Shown here piece after piece: positions 25,901 through 33,178 of a stretch of DNA of 64,000 nt. Below the pieces are notes generated by a model. That model ran no database searches and was not told the origin of the DNA. It saw only the letters and a list, made by a program, of their open reading frames with translations. Each line of letters begins with the position of its first letter. Position 1 is the stretch's first letter. Source of the stretch: Salinispirillum sp049115955 (GTDB lineage Bacteria > Pseudomonadota > Gammaproteobacteria > Pseudomonadales > Natronospirillaceae); the NCBI GenBank assembly GCA_049115955.1, contig JAGDZJ010000029.1, forward strand, positions 1 to 64,000. Reading direction: 5' to 3'. The position numbers and the translations under genes were made by a program.

Positions 25901-26840
25901 ACAAGGCCGTGGCCGGTTCAATATTTCGTTCGATAACTCGACCAATGTGTCTTTTGCGTTCGTTTCCAATCCGGCAACCAGTCAGTTGGGCTTCAGCTTG
26001 TCGGACGGCTCTGAAAATGAAGTGGCCATGGGTAAAGACGTACAGGGTACCATTAACGGTATTCGCGCCACCGGAAACGGACAGGTGCTAACCGCAGGCA
26101 GCGGCGCGCAAGCGGCGACCAACGGGTACATTCTGGGTTCCCCGGGCTTTGACTTTTCTACGGCCGTTGGTTTGGATTCAACCAGTAATACCATTCGCGT
26201 TACGATTGATGGTGTAGCGTCGGGCGAAATCAATTTGACGGAAACGGCGTACGCAACGGGCAGAGCTTTGGCGGATGAAATGAAGCGCGCGATCAATAAT
26301 GACAGTGCTTTGGCATCGGCAGGGAAATTTGTTGATGTGCAGTACGATCCGGCTACTAATACTTTCGGTATTTTCTCAATCTCTACCGGCGAAGAGTCCA
26401 CGGTGCGTATTAACTCAATGGACCCCGCGTTGTCTGCAGTGACTGGCTTGTCGCCTACGTCAGCGACGACAGACGGTAAAAATGCGTCAGGCTCTAAAGA
26501 TCCAGCGGCGGGTATTCAGTTACGTGTGCTGGGTGGTCAGCTTGGTGAGCGTGGAACCGTTAATTATGTCAGTGGTGTTTTCGAGCAGTTGGGAAGCTTG
26601 TTTTCCGGTTTGCTGAGGACTGATGGTACGGTTTCAACGCGCATCGCTGGGCTAGACCGAGAGATGGATTTGATCAACGAAGAAAAAACGCGCCTGGAAA
26701 CAAGGATTGCCGCGCAAGAGCAACGTTTGAAGTCGCAGTTTTTGTTCAACGATTTGATCATCTCTCGTTTGAACAGTACCGAGTCGTTCTTACAACAGCA
26801 GTTCGACATCATGAACTCAATGCTGTCCAATAAGAAATAA
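22923..26840 (+). CDS. fliD: FliD, flagellar filament cap (unusually long)
   Basis: FliD is the pentameric cap that folds flagellin at the filament tip and often acts as an adhesin. The N-terminus (MASIQSLGIGSGLLTADLAE) and C-terminal coiled region (LDREMDLINEEKTRLETRI, ending FLQQQFDIMNSMLSNKK) are standard. The length of 1305 residues is nearly three times that of enterobacterial FliD (about 470). The excess is a series of repeated hook-like modules near residues 451, 573, 757, 851 and 1076, each with a strand such as FTFRVDGVNIDVSL followed by a helical DTLAYIQQRLN-type segment. The ATG at 22923 has GGAG 7 bases upstream; a TTG at 22893 lacks support. It is convergent with the TPR-methyltransferase gene. 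Confidence 0.95.
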   Translation: MASIQSLGIGSGLLTADLAEQIIAAEREATDKRLEFKTAKVEAQITAYGEIKSALSSLEAAAKSLASATNIRQTKSTSSNASAVTATTSSTAEVGNYSIAVDSIAQSHTVASPRYNSVTDTVGTGTLTFRFGTFDYDGSDNIQGFEQNSAGREFTLELDSTNNTLGGVRDAINAANMGVQASLVNDGTGYRLLLSSKEAGLDNAMEITVAGDAGLQALAYNQAQNDPNNNMLMTQKAADAELTVNGLAITSRSNQLTEVIRGVTINLNSATAGSTVNLNISRDTSGVVEKTEEFIEAYNFYREVYSEVTKFSPDDPQGGLLLGDSTLRTVQNQVRSALTQIVSGLENSQYRSLADIGIFTDSRDNYKLALNVDKLEEAFQNSIESVTGLFANRTVANDGLINYIAKSADTKPGEYAVEITQLATQAKMKGRPITEPTAGNPVIIGGSNDSFRINVDGTTATIDLTQGTYDNIDDLVLMIQNSINNNSTLLGRARSVTVGFNEATSSIEITSSRFGSSSQVSLVGADANIANTLGLTLPGQGGVSGQFYNTLNDLAFAASTIPGSREVFEKDSFNFASNTVSFDLILNGDAPVNITLDQDMSNVLDINGNVVEERTRNDTLSYINAQLNAAGLSGQVTAQFNSSNRLVFSSPIDAAPQTIELANVNVTGSNDVLGLESAQGQATSGVSIGAGVEFQLSYDNRYIEVNSGVVIVPEDIYETPEDLAAAIQAAINSDPTVAGAAVGAITTPGTRPIGTAINFDARPAGFTFEYNGQSFTVDVDADGTDNLDSVQTAIDNALVAGGLEEGDVKAINSAGGLALETLAKGSSEVLTMLSDGRGDMTTPGKSITSGIDFSADPANFTFRVDGVNIDVSLTEDLSAGTAEDTLAYIQQRLNIGLANAGGGGNFTAGDVVARLDENDQIVFETRSKNGARTNATFGALASLEVVSADAGAAASLGLAAAGPNILGRDAFGFELGSVQGFDSQSTVTYEKDEQGRGRFNISFDNSTNVSFAFVSNPATSQLGFSLSDGSENEVAMGKDVQGTINGIRATGNGQVLTAGSGAQAATNGYILGSPGFDFSTAVGLDSTSNTIRVTIDGVASGEINLTETAYATGRALADEMKRAINNDSALASAGKFVDVQYDPATNTFGIFSISTGEESTVRINSMDPALSAVTGLSPTSATTDGKNASGSKDPAAGIQLRVLGGQLGERGTVNYVSGVFEQLGSLFSGLLRTDGTVSTRIAGLDREMDLINEEKTRLETRIAAQEQRLKSQFLFNDLIISRLNSTESFLQQQFDIMNSMLSNKK

Positions 26841-26847
26841 GCGTTTC

Positions 26848-26900
26848 GTAGGAGCGCAGCCCTCTGCGCGAAGGTTTCGGCCAGAGGGCTGGCCTCCTAC
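26848..26900. terminator. Bidirectional terminator-like REP palindrome between fliD and the TPR-methyltransferase
   Basis: Arms starting GTAGGAGCGCAGCCC and ending GGGCTGGCCTCCTAC pair over about 19 bases with two mismatches. The right arm contains the stop codon of the minus-strand gene. Related half-elements occur at 5589-5613, 29110-29186 and 38102-38125, so this is a REP-like repeat placed where two genes converge. Confidence 0.7.
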
Positions 26901-28954
26901 AACTTCCGCAAATACATCTGATACATGCCGCCAAAGAGCCTAGGATTGTCTATTTCTAAACGTTCCCAGTTCTTCAAGTCGTTCATTAAACAATCTTCAG
27001 GGAAGAAATGCTGATACGAACGGCGCACCGAAGGTGGCAGTACAAAGCCTAAAAATTCCAGTGGCAGTTGACGAATCAAACTGGCTAGATCGTTCGGCGT
27101 GAACAGGTGTTCTTGTGCATGGAAAAGCAGATCTCTGATGCCGCTCATGGAATAGAAGTCAACCGATGTAATGATTGTCTTCAAGTCTTGGCTATCGCCT
27201 TGTTGTTGCAGCAGGGCGTGTCGGAATCGACGAATGTCGTCTGGTGTAGTGCCAAAGCCCTGTTCCTGAATTACCTTTCTAAGGCTGGTGATAGTGTTAC
27301 GTGCGCGACGACTGTACAGGCCGACTTTCATTAGGCCGTTGGGACGCAGTAGGCCACACAGTGCTTCCCATCCTGCCATGGGGTTGCCCATGTGGTGTAA
27401 AACACCGGAACACTCAATGACGTCGAACAATCCTTGTTCCGGGAAGTGATCAGCCGTTAGCGCTAGGATGTCAGCATGATAGAAACGAATGTTGTCTACT
27501 TCATACCGTTCTGCCATAGCTCGCCCGTAAGCTAGGCTACGACGGCTCAAATCGATAGCGGTGACGTCGACGTCATGAAAATGGCGCGCCACATGAATAG
27601 CGTGTCTACCGGTGCCAGAGCCTGCGATCAATATGCGAATAGGCGTTTTAGTTTTATGTCGGCTCAGGTCAAGCGCGGGTATTTCGCTGGCTACCGCGCG
27701 TACGTAATGTGTCGATGTGTACAGTGGAAGATGTGTCCAGCGCGGATACGGATTGTCTTCGTATTGCGCACGCACGGCGTGCGATACACTGCCTTGAATA
27801 TCGGTGAGCGCTTCAATGTCGTTCGCTCTGACGATCTCTTCCGCTGTTTCCAACAAGTGCGCATGTAGCAACGCTTTGGTTTGCGGGTCGGTAGACTTCA
27901 TCAAGGATTTAACAGGCCAGGTAAGGTCTTTTTGTGCCAATGGTTCATACAACGACAAAAGCAGTGCTGGCAACAGCAGTTCTTCCGGCTTGCTTTGGCC
28001 AGCCAATTCCTCATGCAGGTAGCCTTTTAGGGCTTTTACAGTCTGTACTTCGTCTGGTGTTTGGTACAGCAGGAACTCGTTGTGTAGGCTATATTGCGCC
28101 AGTCCTAGCAGTAGCGATTTTAAGTCTGAGTCAATGTGGCCCAGGCTCAAATGATGATGAAGCACAGTTTGGCGGAGTGATGCCAAAAGGTCATCCAGCT
28201 CGGGGTGCACGAACAACAGCCGATGCAAAGATTCCAGCAGCAAGTCGTCCTGCACTAACTGGTTCAGTTCAATAGCAGCATTGGGGTTATGCAGCTCATA
28301 GCGATGAATCAGCAGCGAGCCGGTTAAAGGCGCTAGACTCTGGTGATCCAGATTGTCTGTGCGCAATAGGTTTATAATGTCAGAGGCGAGCGTCGCGTCG
28401 TAATAGTCAGCTTTTATTTGCCCGGCGCACTCTAACAGGCGAGAAGTGAGTGCGGTCTTCTGCGGGTACTTGCGCACTAGTTTACGATAATCGCTAAAGG
28501 CTTCTGCGTACATGCCGCTGCGATACTTTACATAGGCCAGCGATTGGTCGGCTACTGTAGCATTGGGGTCAAAATCAATTGCGTTTCGAAAGTGCGCCGC
28601 AGCATCACTCAGGCTGTGACGTTGTAGGGCTAGATGACCTCGACTGAAGGCTATGCCTGGATCTTTAGGTGCCAACTTGGCTGCCTCGGACAGAAATAGC
28701 TCAGCGTCGTCAAATTGCCCTTTCTCTAGTGCAATGCGGCCATTAAGGTTGTACGCCAGAGCACGGTGCTCTGGGTATTGCGCGAGCGCTTCCGCTAGTA
28801 GAGCGGCTTGCGCCAAATGCTCATTGCTGGCTTCGTAGCCAAGGTCATATTTACCAGCTTGGTCTAGATGCCAAACAGCTTGGCGCTCCAATACCTTGAT
28901 GTCGGTATATTCCGGTAAGGCGGATGGCTTAACCTGTCGTTTTGCCTGTGTCAT
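26897..28954 (-). CDS. TPR-repeat protein fused to a SAM-dependent methyltransferase
   Basis: The N-terminal half contains tetratricopeptide-like repeats (about residues 30-190; for example AYNLNGRIALEKGQFDDAEL, DPGIAFSRGHLALQRH). A variable helical segment is followed by a class I methyltransferase from about residue 445, with IRILIAGSGTGRHAIHVARH as SAM-binding motif I, then TAIDLSRRSLAYGRAMAERY, and FDVIECSGVLHHM as the motif IV region. Several starts exist (GTG 28996, ATG 28981, ATG 28954); GGAG before 28954 favours that one, giving 685 residues. It interrupts the usual fliD-fliS arrangement on the opposite strand. Modification of flagellin or its glycan is a reasonable but unproven role. 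Confidence 0.75.
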   Translation of the reverse strand: MTQAKRQVKPSALPEYTDIKVLERQAVWHLDQAGKYDLGYEASNEHLAQAALLAEALAQYPEHRALAYNLNGRIALEKGQFDDAELFLSEAAKLAPKDPGIAFSRGHLALQRHSLSDAAAHFRNAIDFDPNATVADQSLAYVKYRSGMYAEAFSDYRKLVRKYPQKTALTSRLLECAGQIKADYYDATLASDIINLLRTDNLDHQSLAPLTGSLLIHRYELHNPNAAIELNQLVQDDLLLESLHRLLFVHPELDDLLASLRQTVLHHHLSLGHIDSDLKSLLLGLAQYSLHNEFLLYQTPDEVQTVKALKGYLHEELAGQSKPEELLLPALLLSLYEPLAQKDLTWPVKSLMKSTDPQTKALLHAHLLETAEEIVRANDIEALTDIQGSVSHAVRAQYEDNPYPRWTHLPLYTSTHYVRAVASEIPALDLSRHKTKTPIRILIAGSGTGRHAIHVARHFHDVDVTAIDLSRRSLAYGRAMAERYEVDNIRFYHADILALTADHFPEQGLFDVIECSGVLHHMGNPMAGWEALCGLLRPNGLMKVGLYSRRARNTITSLRKVIQEQGFGTTPDDIRRFRHALLQQQGDSQDLKTIITSVDFYSMSGIRDLLFHAQEHLFTPNDLASLIRQLPLEFLGFVLPPSVRRSYQHFFPEDCLMNDLKNWERLEIDNPRLFGGMYQMYLRKL

Positions 28955-29283
28955 CTCTCGTCTCCGGCGTCTTTTTGCCATAGCGGCGGCAGTCACTTGC
29001 CACTCTTACTGCTGTTGGGCAGTACTTTTGATCGGACAATCCCAGTAAATCCGCGTCTTTGCGCTGGAAATGACTCGAATTGTGTCTAAACTCTAAAGAC
29101 GATATTTCAAGGAGCGTGCCAGCTTTGCGCGGCAGGCATGAATACCTGCCCTACAGATGGCTGGAGAAGGGCGGGCGCTCCTACGTAGAAAGAACACCTG
29201 CGCATTAAAGAAAACACTCAAGTTTTACCGTAAGAAGTCGCCACACTGTATGAACCGTTGACATCAACACGAGGGGCGCGAGT
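28955..29283. other. Intergenic region upstream of fliS with REP-like elements
   Basis: This gene-free stretch separates the minus-strand methyltransferase gene from fliS. It contains repeat elements at 29110-29186: a half-element like that at 26848, an inverted copy of the GCAGGTATTCATGCC-type hairpin at 29131-29154, and a second GCGCTCCTAC end at 29172-29182. Promoters for both flanking genes must lie here, but I see no convincing sigma-54 or sigma-28 site. Confidence 0.6.
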
Positions 29284-29679
29284 ATGTACGCACGAGGTGC
29301 TAGGCAGTATCAGGCGGTAGGAACCGAGACCAGTATCATGGATGCTGATCCGCACAAACTAATTCAGTTGTTGATCGACGGCGCTCTGGCACGTATGTCC
29401 GCCGCGAAAGGCCACATCCAGCGTAATGATATTGAGCAGCGTAATAAGATGCTCAATTCTGCGATTAACATTATTTCCGGCTTGCAAGAGAGTCTAAACA
29501 TGGACGCCGGTGAGCTGTCGATGAATTTAGAGCGCTTGTACGATTACATGACGCGCCGCTTGTTTGAAGCGAACTTGCGCAACGATGAAAAAATTGTCGA
29601 TGAAGTGATCGGGTTGATGATGGAAATAAAAGCCGCTTGGGATGGTATTCGTGAGGAAGCCTTGGCCCTGGCACGATGA
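29284..29679 (+). CDS. fliS: FliS, flagellin export chaperone
   Basis: FliS binds the C-terminal helix of flagellin in the cytoplasm and prevents premature polymerisation. The 131-residue protein shows the family start (YARGARQYQAVGTETSIMDADPHKLIQLLIDGAL in outline: QYQAVGTET, DPHKLIQLL) and the helix with LYDYMTRRLFEANLRND. GAGGGG lies 8 bases before the ATG. The last codons overlap the fliT-like gene by 4 bases. Confidence 0.95.
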   Translation: MYARGARQYQAVGTETSIMDADPHKLIQLLIDGALARMSAAKGHIQRNDIEQRNKMLNSAINIISGLQESLNMDAGELSMNLERLYDYMTRRLFEANLRNDEKIVDEVIGLMMEIKAAWDGIREEALALAR

Positions 29680-30023
29680 AGGCATCTGATCGTCTGCAGT
29701 TAGAATATGATCTGATCACGGCACTCGCTACGTGTGAGGAGCAAGCGCTCGATGCTATCGGGCGCGCTGATTGGGCAAGCTTAGCGGGTTTGGCGACCGA
29801 GCTGGACCGTATAGCAGGTGACATCAACAAAGCCATGGCCCAGGGCTTCCACAGTCCTGATGTGGCGACGAAACTGCAGCGCCTGCTAGAACTCTACCAA
29901 AAGGCTCTGCTGCAAGCGCAGGGTGCTGACAACGCGTTGAAGCAACAGGAAAAAGATCTGTTGCAGCAACGTTCTGATATCGCCACTCAAATTTTACCGG
30001 AAGATTCGTCGCCTGATTCATAA
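29676..30023 (+). CDS. fliT: FliT-like flagellar export chaperone
   Basis: A 115-residue all-helical protein whose ATG overlaps the fliS stop (ATGA), the classic position of FliT, the FliD chaperone. It reads MKASDRLQLEYDLITALATC, with a Leu/Glu/Gln-rich C-terminal helix (ALLQAQGADNALKQQEKDLL). Sequence similarity to FliT is weak, so the call rests mainly on position, size and helical character. A palindromic repeat follows the stop. Confidence 0.7.
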   Translation: MKASDRLQLEYDLITALATCEEQALDAIGRADWASLAGLATELDRIAGDINKAMAQGFHSPDVATKLQRLLELYQKALLQAQGADNALKQQEKDLLQQRSDIATQILPEDSSPDS

Positions 30024-30024
30024 T

Positions 30025-30042
30025 GCGGGTGTTCACACCCGC
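30025..30042 (+). repeat. Short palindromic repeat after fliT
   Basis: GCGGGTGTTCACACCCGC is a perfect palindromic stem starting 2 bases after the fliT-like stop. It is a variant of the GCGGGTATTCATACCCGC element seen at 38183-38200 and may act as a terminator or transcript stabiliser. Confidence 0.65.
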
Positions 30043-30284
30043 TCTACCTCCGCACGCACATTCTCTACGCATTTCTGACAATTCATTGACAAATATTTGA
30101 CTCTTTCTGAAAACATGCTAAAAAGTAACAAGAAAGTCAATTCCATGACGGTGATTGCCTAATAGTTTGTCAAATCAAATTGCAGTAAGGGCGGAACGGA
30201 CGGAAAACAGACGTGATTGTCGTCGAAATGCGGCATCAACTTGACAGTCTGCAACTGAACGTATGCCCAGAGGATAGGCGCAGC

Positions 30285-31748
30285 ATGTGGCGAGATAATA
30301 AATTCTTGGTATTGACCGATGACGTGGCCTTGCGCCAAGAAATCGAAGTCATTTTTTCTTTTCTTCAAGAAGAAACCATCACTTTGTCTATGCAAGAGCA
30401 TTGGCGCGACGAGTTAGATCGTAAACTCGCCTCGTCAGAAGACACTGGTGCATTGGTCGGAATTATTCTTGGCCCTGTAGAGCAGTCAGTCAGCGATCTC
30501 GTTGAGTCGCTTTTTGATTGGAATCCAGGCATTCCTGTTGTGGTTTTGAATGACGCGCTGGATGTCAGTGCTGTCGCTGAGCCGGCGCGCGCCCAAGTAT
30601 TGGCACAGATCAAATGGCCGGCGAGTTACAATAAGGTCGTCGATGTGCTGCATCGATGCCAAATGTACCGTGAGCAGTACGAATGGGGGCGCAATCGTCA
30701 GGTTCAACGTGATACCAAGCTCTTTCACTCCCTCGTAGGCAGCTCTCGCCAAGTGCAAAGTATTCGTGAGCTGATGGCGCAAGTAGCGGACAAAGACGTT
30801 ACGGTACTCATTCTTGGTGAGTCAGGTACGGGTAAGGAAGTGGTTGCCCGCAATTTGCACTACCACAGCGAACGCAAGAAGCAACCATTCGTGCCCGTCA
30901 ACTGTGGTGCTATTCCTCCCGAGTTGCTTGAAAGTGAATTGTTTGGCCATGAGAAGGGTGCCTTTACTGGTGCCATTACGTCGCGCCCAGGCCGTTTTGA
31001 ATTGGCAGAGGGCGGTACGCTGTTTTTAGACGAAATAGGCGACATGCCTTTAGCAATGCAGGTGAAGCTGTTGCGCGTATTGCAAGAGCACACCTATGAG
31101 CGCGTGGGTGGGAGCAAGACGTACAAGACCGATGTACGCATTGTGGCTGCGACGCACCGCAACCTGGAGCAGATGATTGCCGAGGGTACCTTTCGCGAAG
31201 ACCTCTATTACCGTTTGAACGTGTTCCCCATTGAGATGCCGTCGCTGCGCGAGCGCTCGGAAGATATTCCCCTGTTGATCAATGAATTGATTCGCCGTAT
31301 CGAGGCGGAAAAGCGCGGGTCATTGCAGTTTAACTCGGCGGCCATTATGTCGCTGACACGGCACGATTGGCCCGGTAATGTGCGTGAACTGGCCAATCTG
31401 GTCGAGCGCTTGGTGATCATGCATCCATTCAGCGTGATCGGTATTCAAGAATTGCCGATGAAGTATCGGCATGTTGAAGACGGCGACCCGGTTGAAATTC
31501 CGGTGCGCGCGCCGGCCGCTCCGGTGGCCGCTACACGTACGAGTGCTCTGGAGACTAAGGCGCTGCTGCCCGTTAATGGGTTGAACCTGAAAGAATATTT
31601 GACCGATCTTGAACAAGATTTGATTCTGCAAGCGCTGGAAGATTGCGACAACGTGGTCGCTCGGGCGGCAGAGCGGTTGCATTTGCGGCGGACCACCTTA
31701 GTAGAGAAGATGCGCAAATACGGTTTAATGAACAAAGAAGAAGTTTAA
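30285..31748 (+). CDS. fleQ: FleQ, master flagellar sigma-54 activator
   Basis: FleQ sits at the top of the polar flagellar hierarchy and activates RpoN promoters; in Pseudomonas it also responds to c-di-GMP and FleN. From the ATG at 30285 (MWRDNKFLVLTDDV; AGGATAGG upstream) the order is a degenerate receiver-like domain (residues 1-120), an AAA+ domain with Walker A GESGTGKE, the sigma-54 contact loop GAFTGA and Walker B GTLFLDE, then a Fis-type helix-turn-helix (NVVARAAERLHLRRTTLVEKM). At 487 residues the length is typical. The upstream in-frame start at 30213 adds unconserved residues. No RpoN site was seen before it, as expected for a top-level regulator. Confidence 0.96.
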   Translation: MWRDNKFLVLTDDVALRQEIEVIFSFLQEETITLSMQEHWRDELDRKLASSEDTGALVGIILGPVEQSVSDLVESLFDWNPGIPVVVLNDALDVSAVAEPARAQVLAQIKWPASYNKVVDVLHRCQMYREQYEWGRNRQVQRDTKLFHSLVGSSRQVQSIRELMAQVADKDVTVLILGESGTGKEVVARNLHYHSERKKQPFVPVNCGAIPPELLESELFGHEKGAFTGAITSRPGRFELAEGGTLFLDEIGDMPLAMQVKLLRVLQEHTYERVGGSKTYKTDVRIVAATHRNLEQMIAEGTFREDLYYRLNVFPIEMPSLRERSEDIPLLINELIRRIEAEKRGSLQFNSAAIMSLTRHDWPGNVRELANLVERLVIMHPFSVIGIQELPMKYRHVEDGDPVEIPVRAPAAPVAATRTSALETKALLPVNGLNLKEYLTDLEQDLILQALEDCDNVVARAAERLHLRRTTLVEKMRKYGLMNKEEV

Positions 31749-31756
31749 CATTTTTT

Positions 31757-31890
31757 GGCGGGTGTGCTTACTCCCGCTAAAATATATGGCGGATGACGCT
31801 GCGCTCTTCNNNNNNNNNNNNNNNNNNNNNNNNNNNNNNNNNNAGGGCGGAAGAGCGCAGCGTCATCCTCCATGTCGGGTTAAAACCCGA
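31757..31890. repeat. Cluster of palindromic repeats flanking a sequence gap, between fleQ and fleS
   Basis: Three elements are visible: a GGCGGGTGTGCTTACTCCCGC hairpin in outline (31757-31777), an inverted pair of the AGGGCGGAAGAGC family (31788-31809 and 31844-31871) on either side of the Ns, and the stem TCGGGTTAAAACCCGA (31875-31890). The inverted pair probably caused the assembly break. Confidence 0.7.
31810..31843. other. Assembly gap (34 Ns)
   Basis: The undetermined run lies exactly between two inverted copies of one REP-like element in the fleQ-fleS intergenic region. No coding sequence is interrupted. Confidence 0.95.
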
Positions 31891-31902
31891 TCCACACCCT
31901 AA

Positions 31903-31919
31903 TCGGCACGCCCCTTGCT
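31903..31919 (+). promoter_or_regulatory. Sigma-54 promoter of fleSR
   Basis: CGGCACGCCCCTTGCT has GG-N10-GC spacing, the full GGCACG of the -24 box and TTGCT of the -12 box. It lies about 42 bases upstream of the fleS start. FleQ-dependent RpoN control of fleSR is established in Pseudomonas. Confidence 0.8.
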
Positions 31920-31960
31920 TTAACTACCAATAACGTATTAAAGACAAATTATTGGCAGTT

Positions 31961-33178
31961 ATGACGCAAAGCATCGCCACCACCAAGCCTATTCAGCCTA
32001 AGGCCGCGCCTGTCGCGGGCTCTGGGCTACATGATGTGGATGAAATACTGCAAGTTTTCCGCCGTATGACGGAGGAAATGAGCGCCTCGTCGGAAGAATT
32101 CGAGCGTCGTGTTGCAGTGCTGAACGGTGAAATCAGCGCGCTCAGCGCACAACGGATGGAAGAATTACGCGAAAAGGAGCGTTTGGCTGATCAGCTAGAA
32201 GGCCTTTTGCGCATCCTGCCAACCGGCGTTATCGTCATTGACCGATCGGGTCGCATTCAACGTGCTAATCCTGCCGCTGAGCAAATGCTGGTGCATGATC
32301 GCCTACCGGTGCTTACAGGTGCCGTCTGGTCCAGCGTTATTCAAATTGCATTTCGTCCACAAGAGCACGACGGGCACGAGATATCCTTGCACAACGGCCG
32401 CTTGGTCAGTTTGGATACCTGTGCTTTAGAGGGGTTCGGGCAGTTGGTGGTATTAAACGACATGACCGCCACACGCTCTTTGCAGGCCGAGGTTTCTCGT
32501 CATCAACGCTTGGCCGGTATGGGCCGCATGGTGGCCAGTATGGCACATCAAATTCGCACGCCACTGTCTGCGGCTATGTTGTATACCGAAAATCTGCGTA
32601 AGCCCGGTATCAACGAATCGCAACGCCAACGCTTCGCGGAAAAAATTCAGTCGCGGTTGGAGCACCTTGAGCAACAGGTGCGGGACATGTTGATCTTCGC
32701 AAAGGGCGATACCAAGTTAGTCGACCGACAGCTCAGCGGCGAACTGTTGCAAGCATTGCGTGAGTCTTGCGCGGCGGCACTAGAGCGCAGTGCCTCGCAG
32801 CTCAATGTACTCAATGAAGCACCTGACGCACAAGTCATCTGCAATCGCGACACGCTCATCAGCGCCTTTGGTAACTTGGTGAACAATGCGATAGAAGCGG
32901 TGGGACAGAATGCGTCTATTGACTTGCGCGTTTATGTCGAAAACAACCTGATTACCTTTGATTTCCACGACCATGGCCCCGGCATTCCAGAAGAGGTGCT
33001 GCGGCAACTGGGCGAACCCTTTGTTACCACGAAAGCCAACGGCACCGGCTTAGGCCTGCCGGTCGTGCAGGCAGTTATGCGCGCCCACAACGGCTCTTTC
33101 TCACTTTTTAACGTCAAAGGCGGCACCTATGCACGGGTTTGCCTGCCATACCAAACACTTACGGAGGCATCATCATGA
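31961..33178 (+). CDS. fleS: FleS, sensor histidine kinase of the flagellar cascade
   Basis: FleS phosphorylates FleR to switch on the hook-basal-body class of genes. The cytoplasmic protein of about 405 residues has an N-terminal coiled-coil-prone segment, a PAS domain (about residues 85-180; LLRILPTGVIVIDRSGRIQRANP), a dimerisation box with SMAHQIRTPLSAAML (phospho-acceptor His), and an ATPase domain with NLVNNAIEA, HDHGPGI and GTGLGLPVV. No membrane segments are seen. The ATG at 31961 is favoured, but a TTG at 31952 is possible; neither has a good ribosome-binding site. It overlaps fleR by 4 bases. Confidence 0.94.
   Translation: MTQSIATTKPIQPKAAPVAGSGLHDVDEILQVFRRMTEEMSASSEEFERRVAVLNGEISALSAQRMEELREKERLADQLEGLLRILPTGVIVIDRSGRIQRANPAAEQMLVHDRLPVLTGAVWSSVIQIAFRPQEHDGHEISLHNGRLVSLDTCALEGFGQLVVLNDMTATRSLQAEVSRHQRLAGMGRMVASMAHQIRTPLSAAMLYTENLRKPGINESQRQRFAEKIQSRLEHLEQQVRDMLIFAKGDTKLVDRQLSGELLQALRESCAAALERSASQLNVLNEAPDAQVICNRDTLISAFGNLVNNAIEAVGQNASIDLRVYVENNLITFDFHDHGPGIPEEVLRQLGEPFVTTKANGTGLGLPVVQAVMRAHNGSFSLFNVKGGTYARVCLPYQTLTEASS

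Noticed and set aside
29156..29175. Sigma-54-like GG-N10-GC before fliS
   Set aside because: The spacing fits, but the -12 side reads GGGC without TTGC and it lies inside a repeat element.
31810..31843. N-run as a hidden mobile element
   Set aside because: There is no partial transposase or target-site duplication at the edges; the inverted REP copies are a sufficient reason for the gap.
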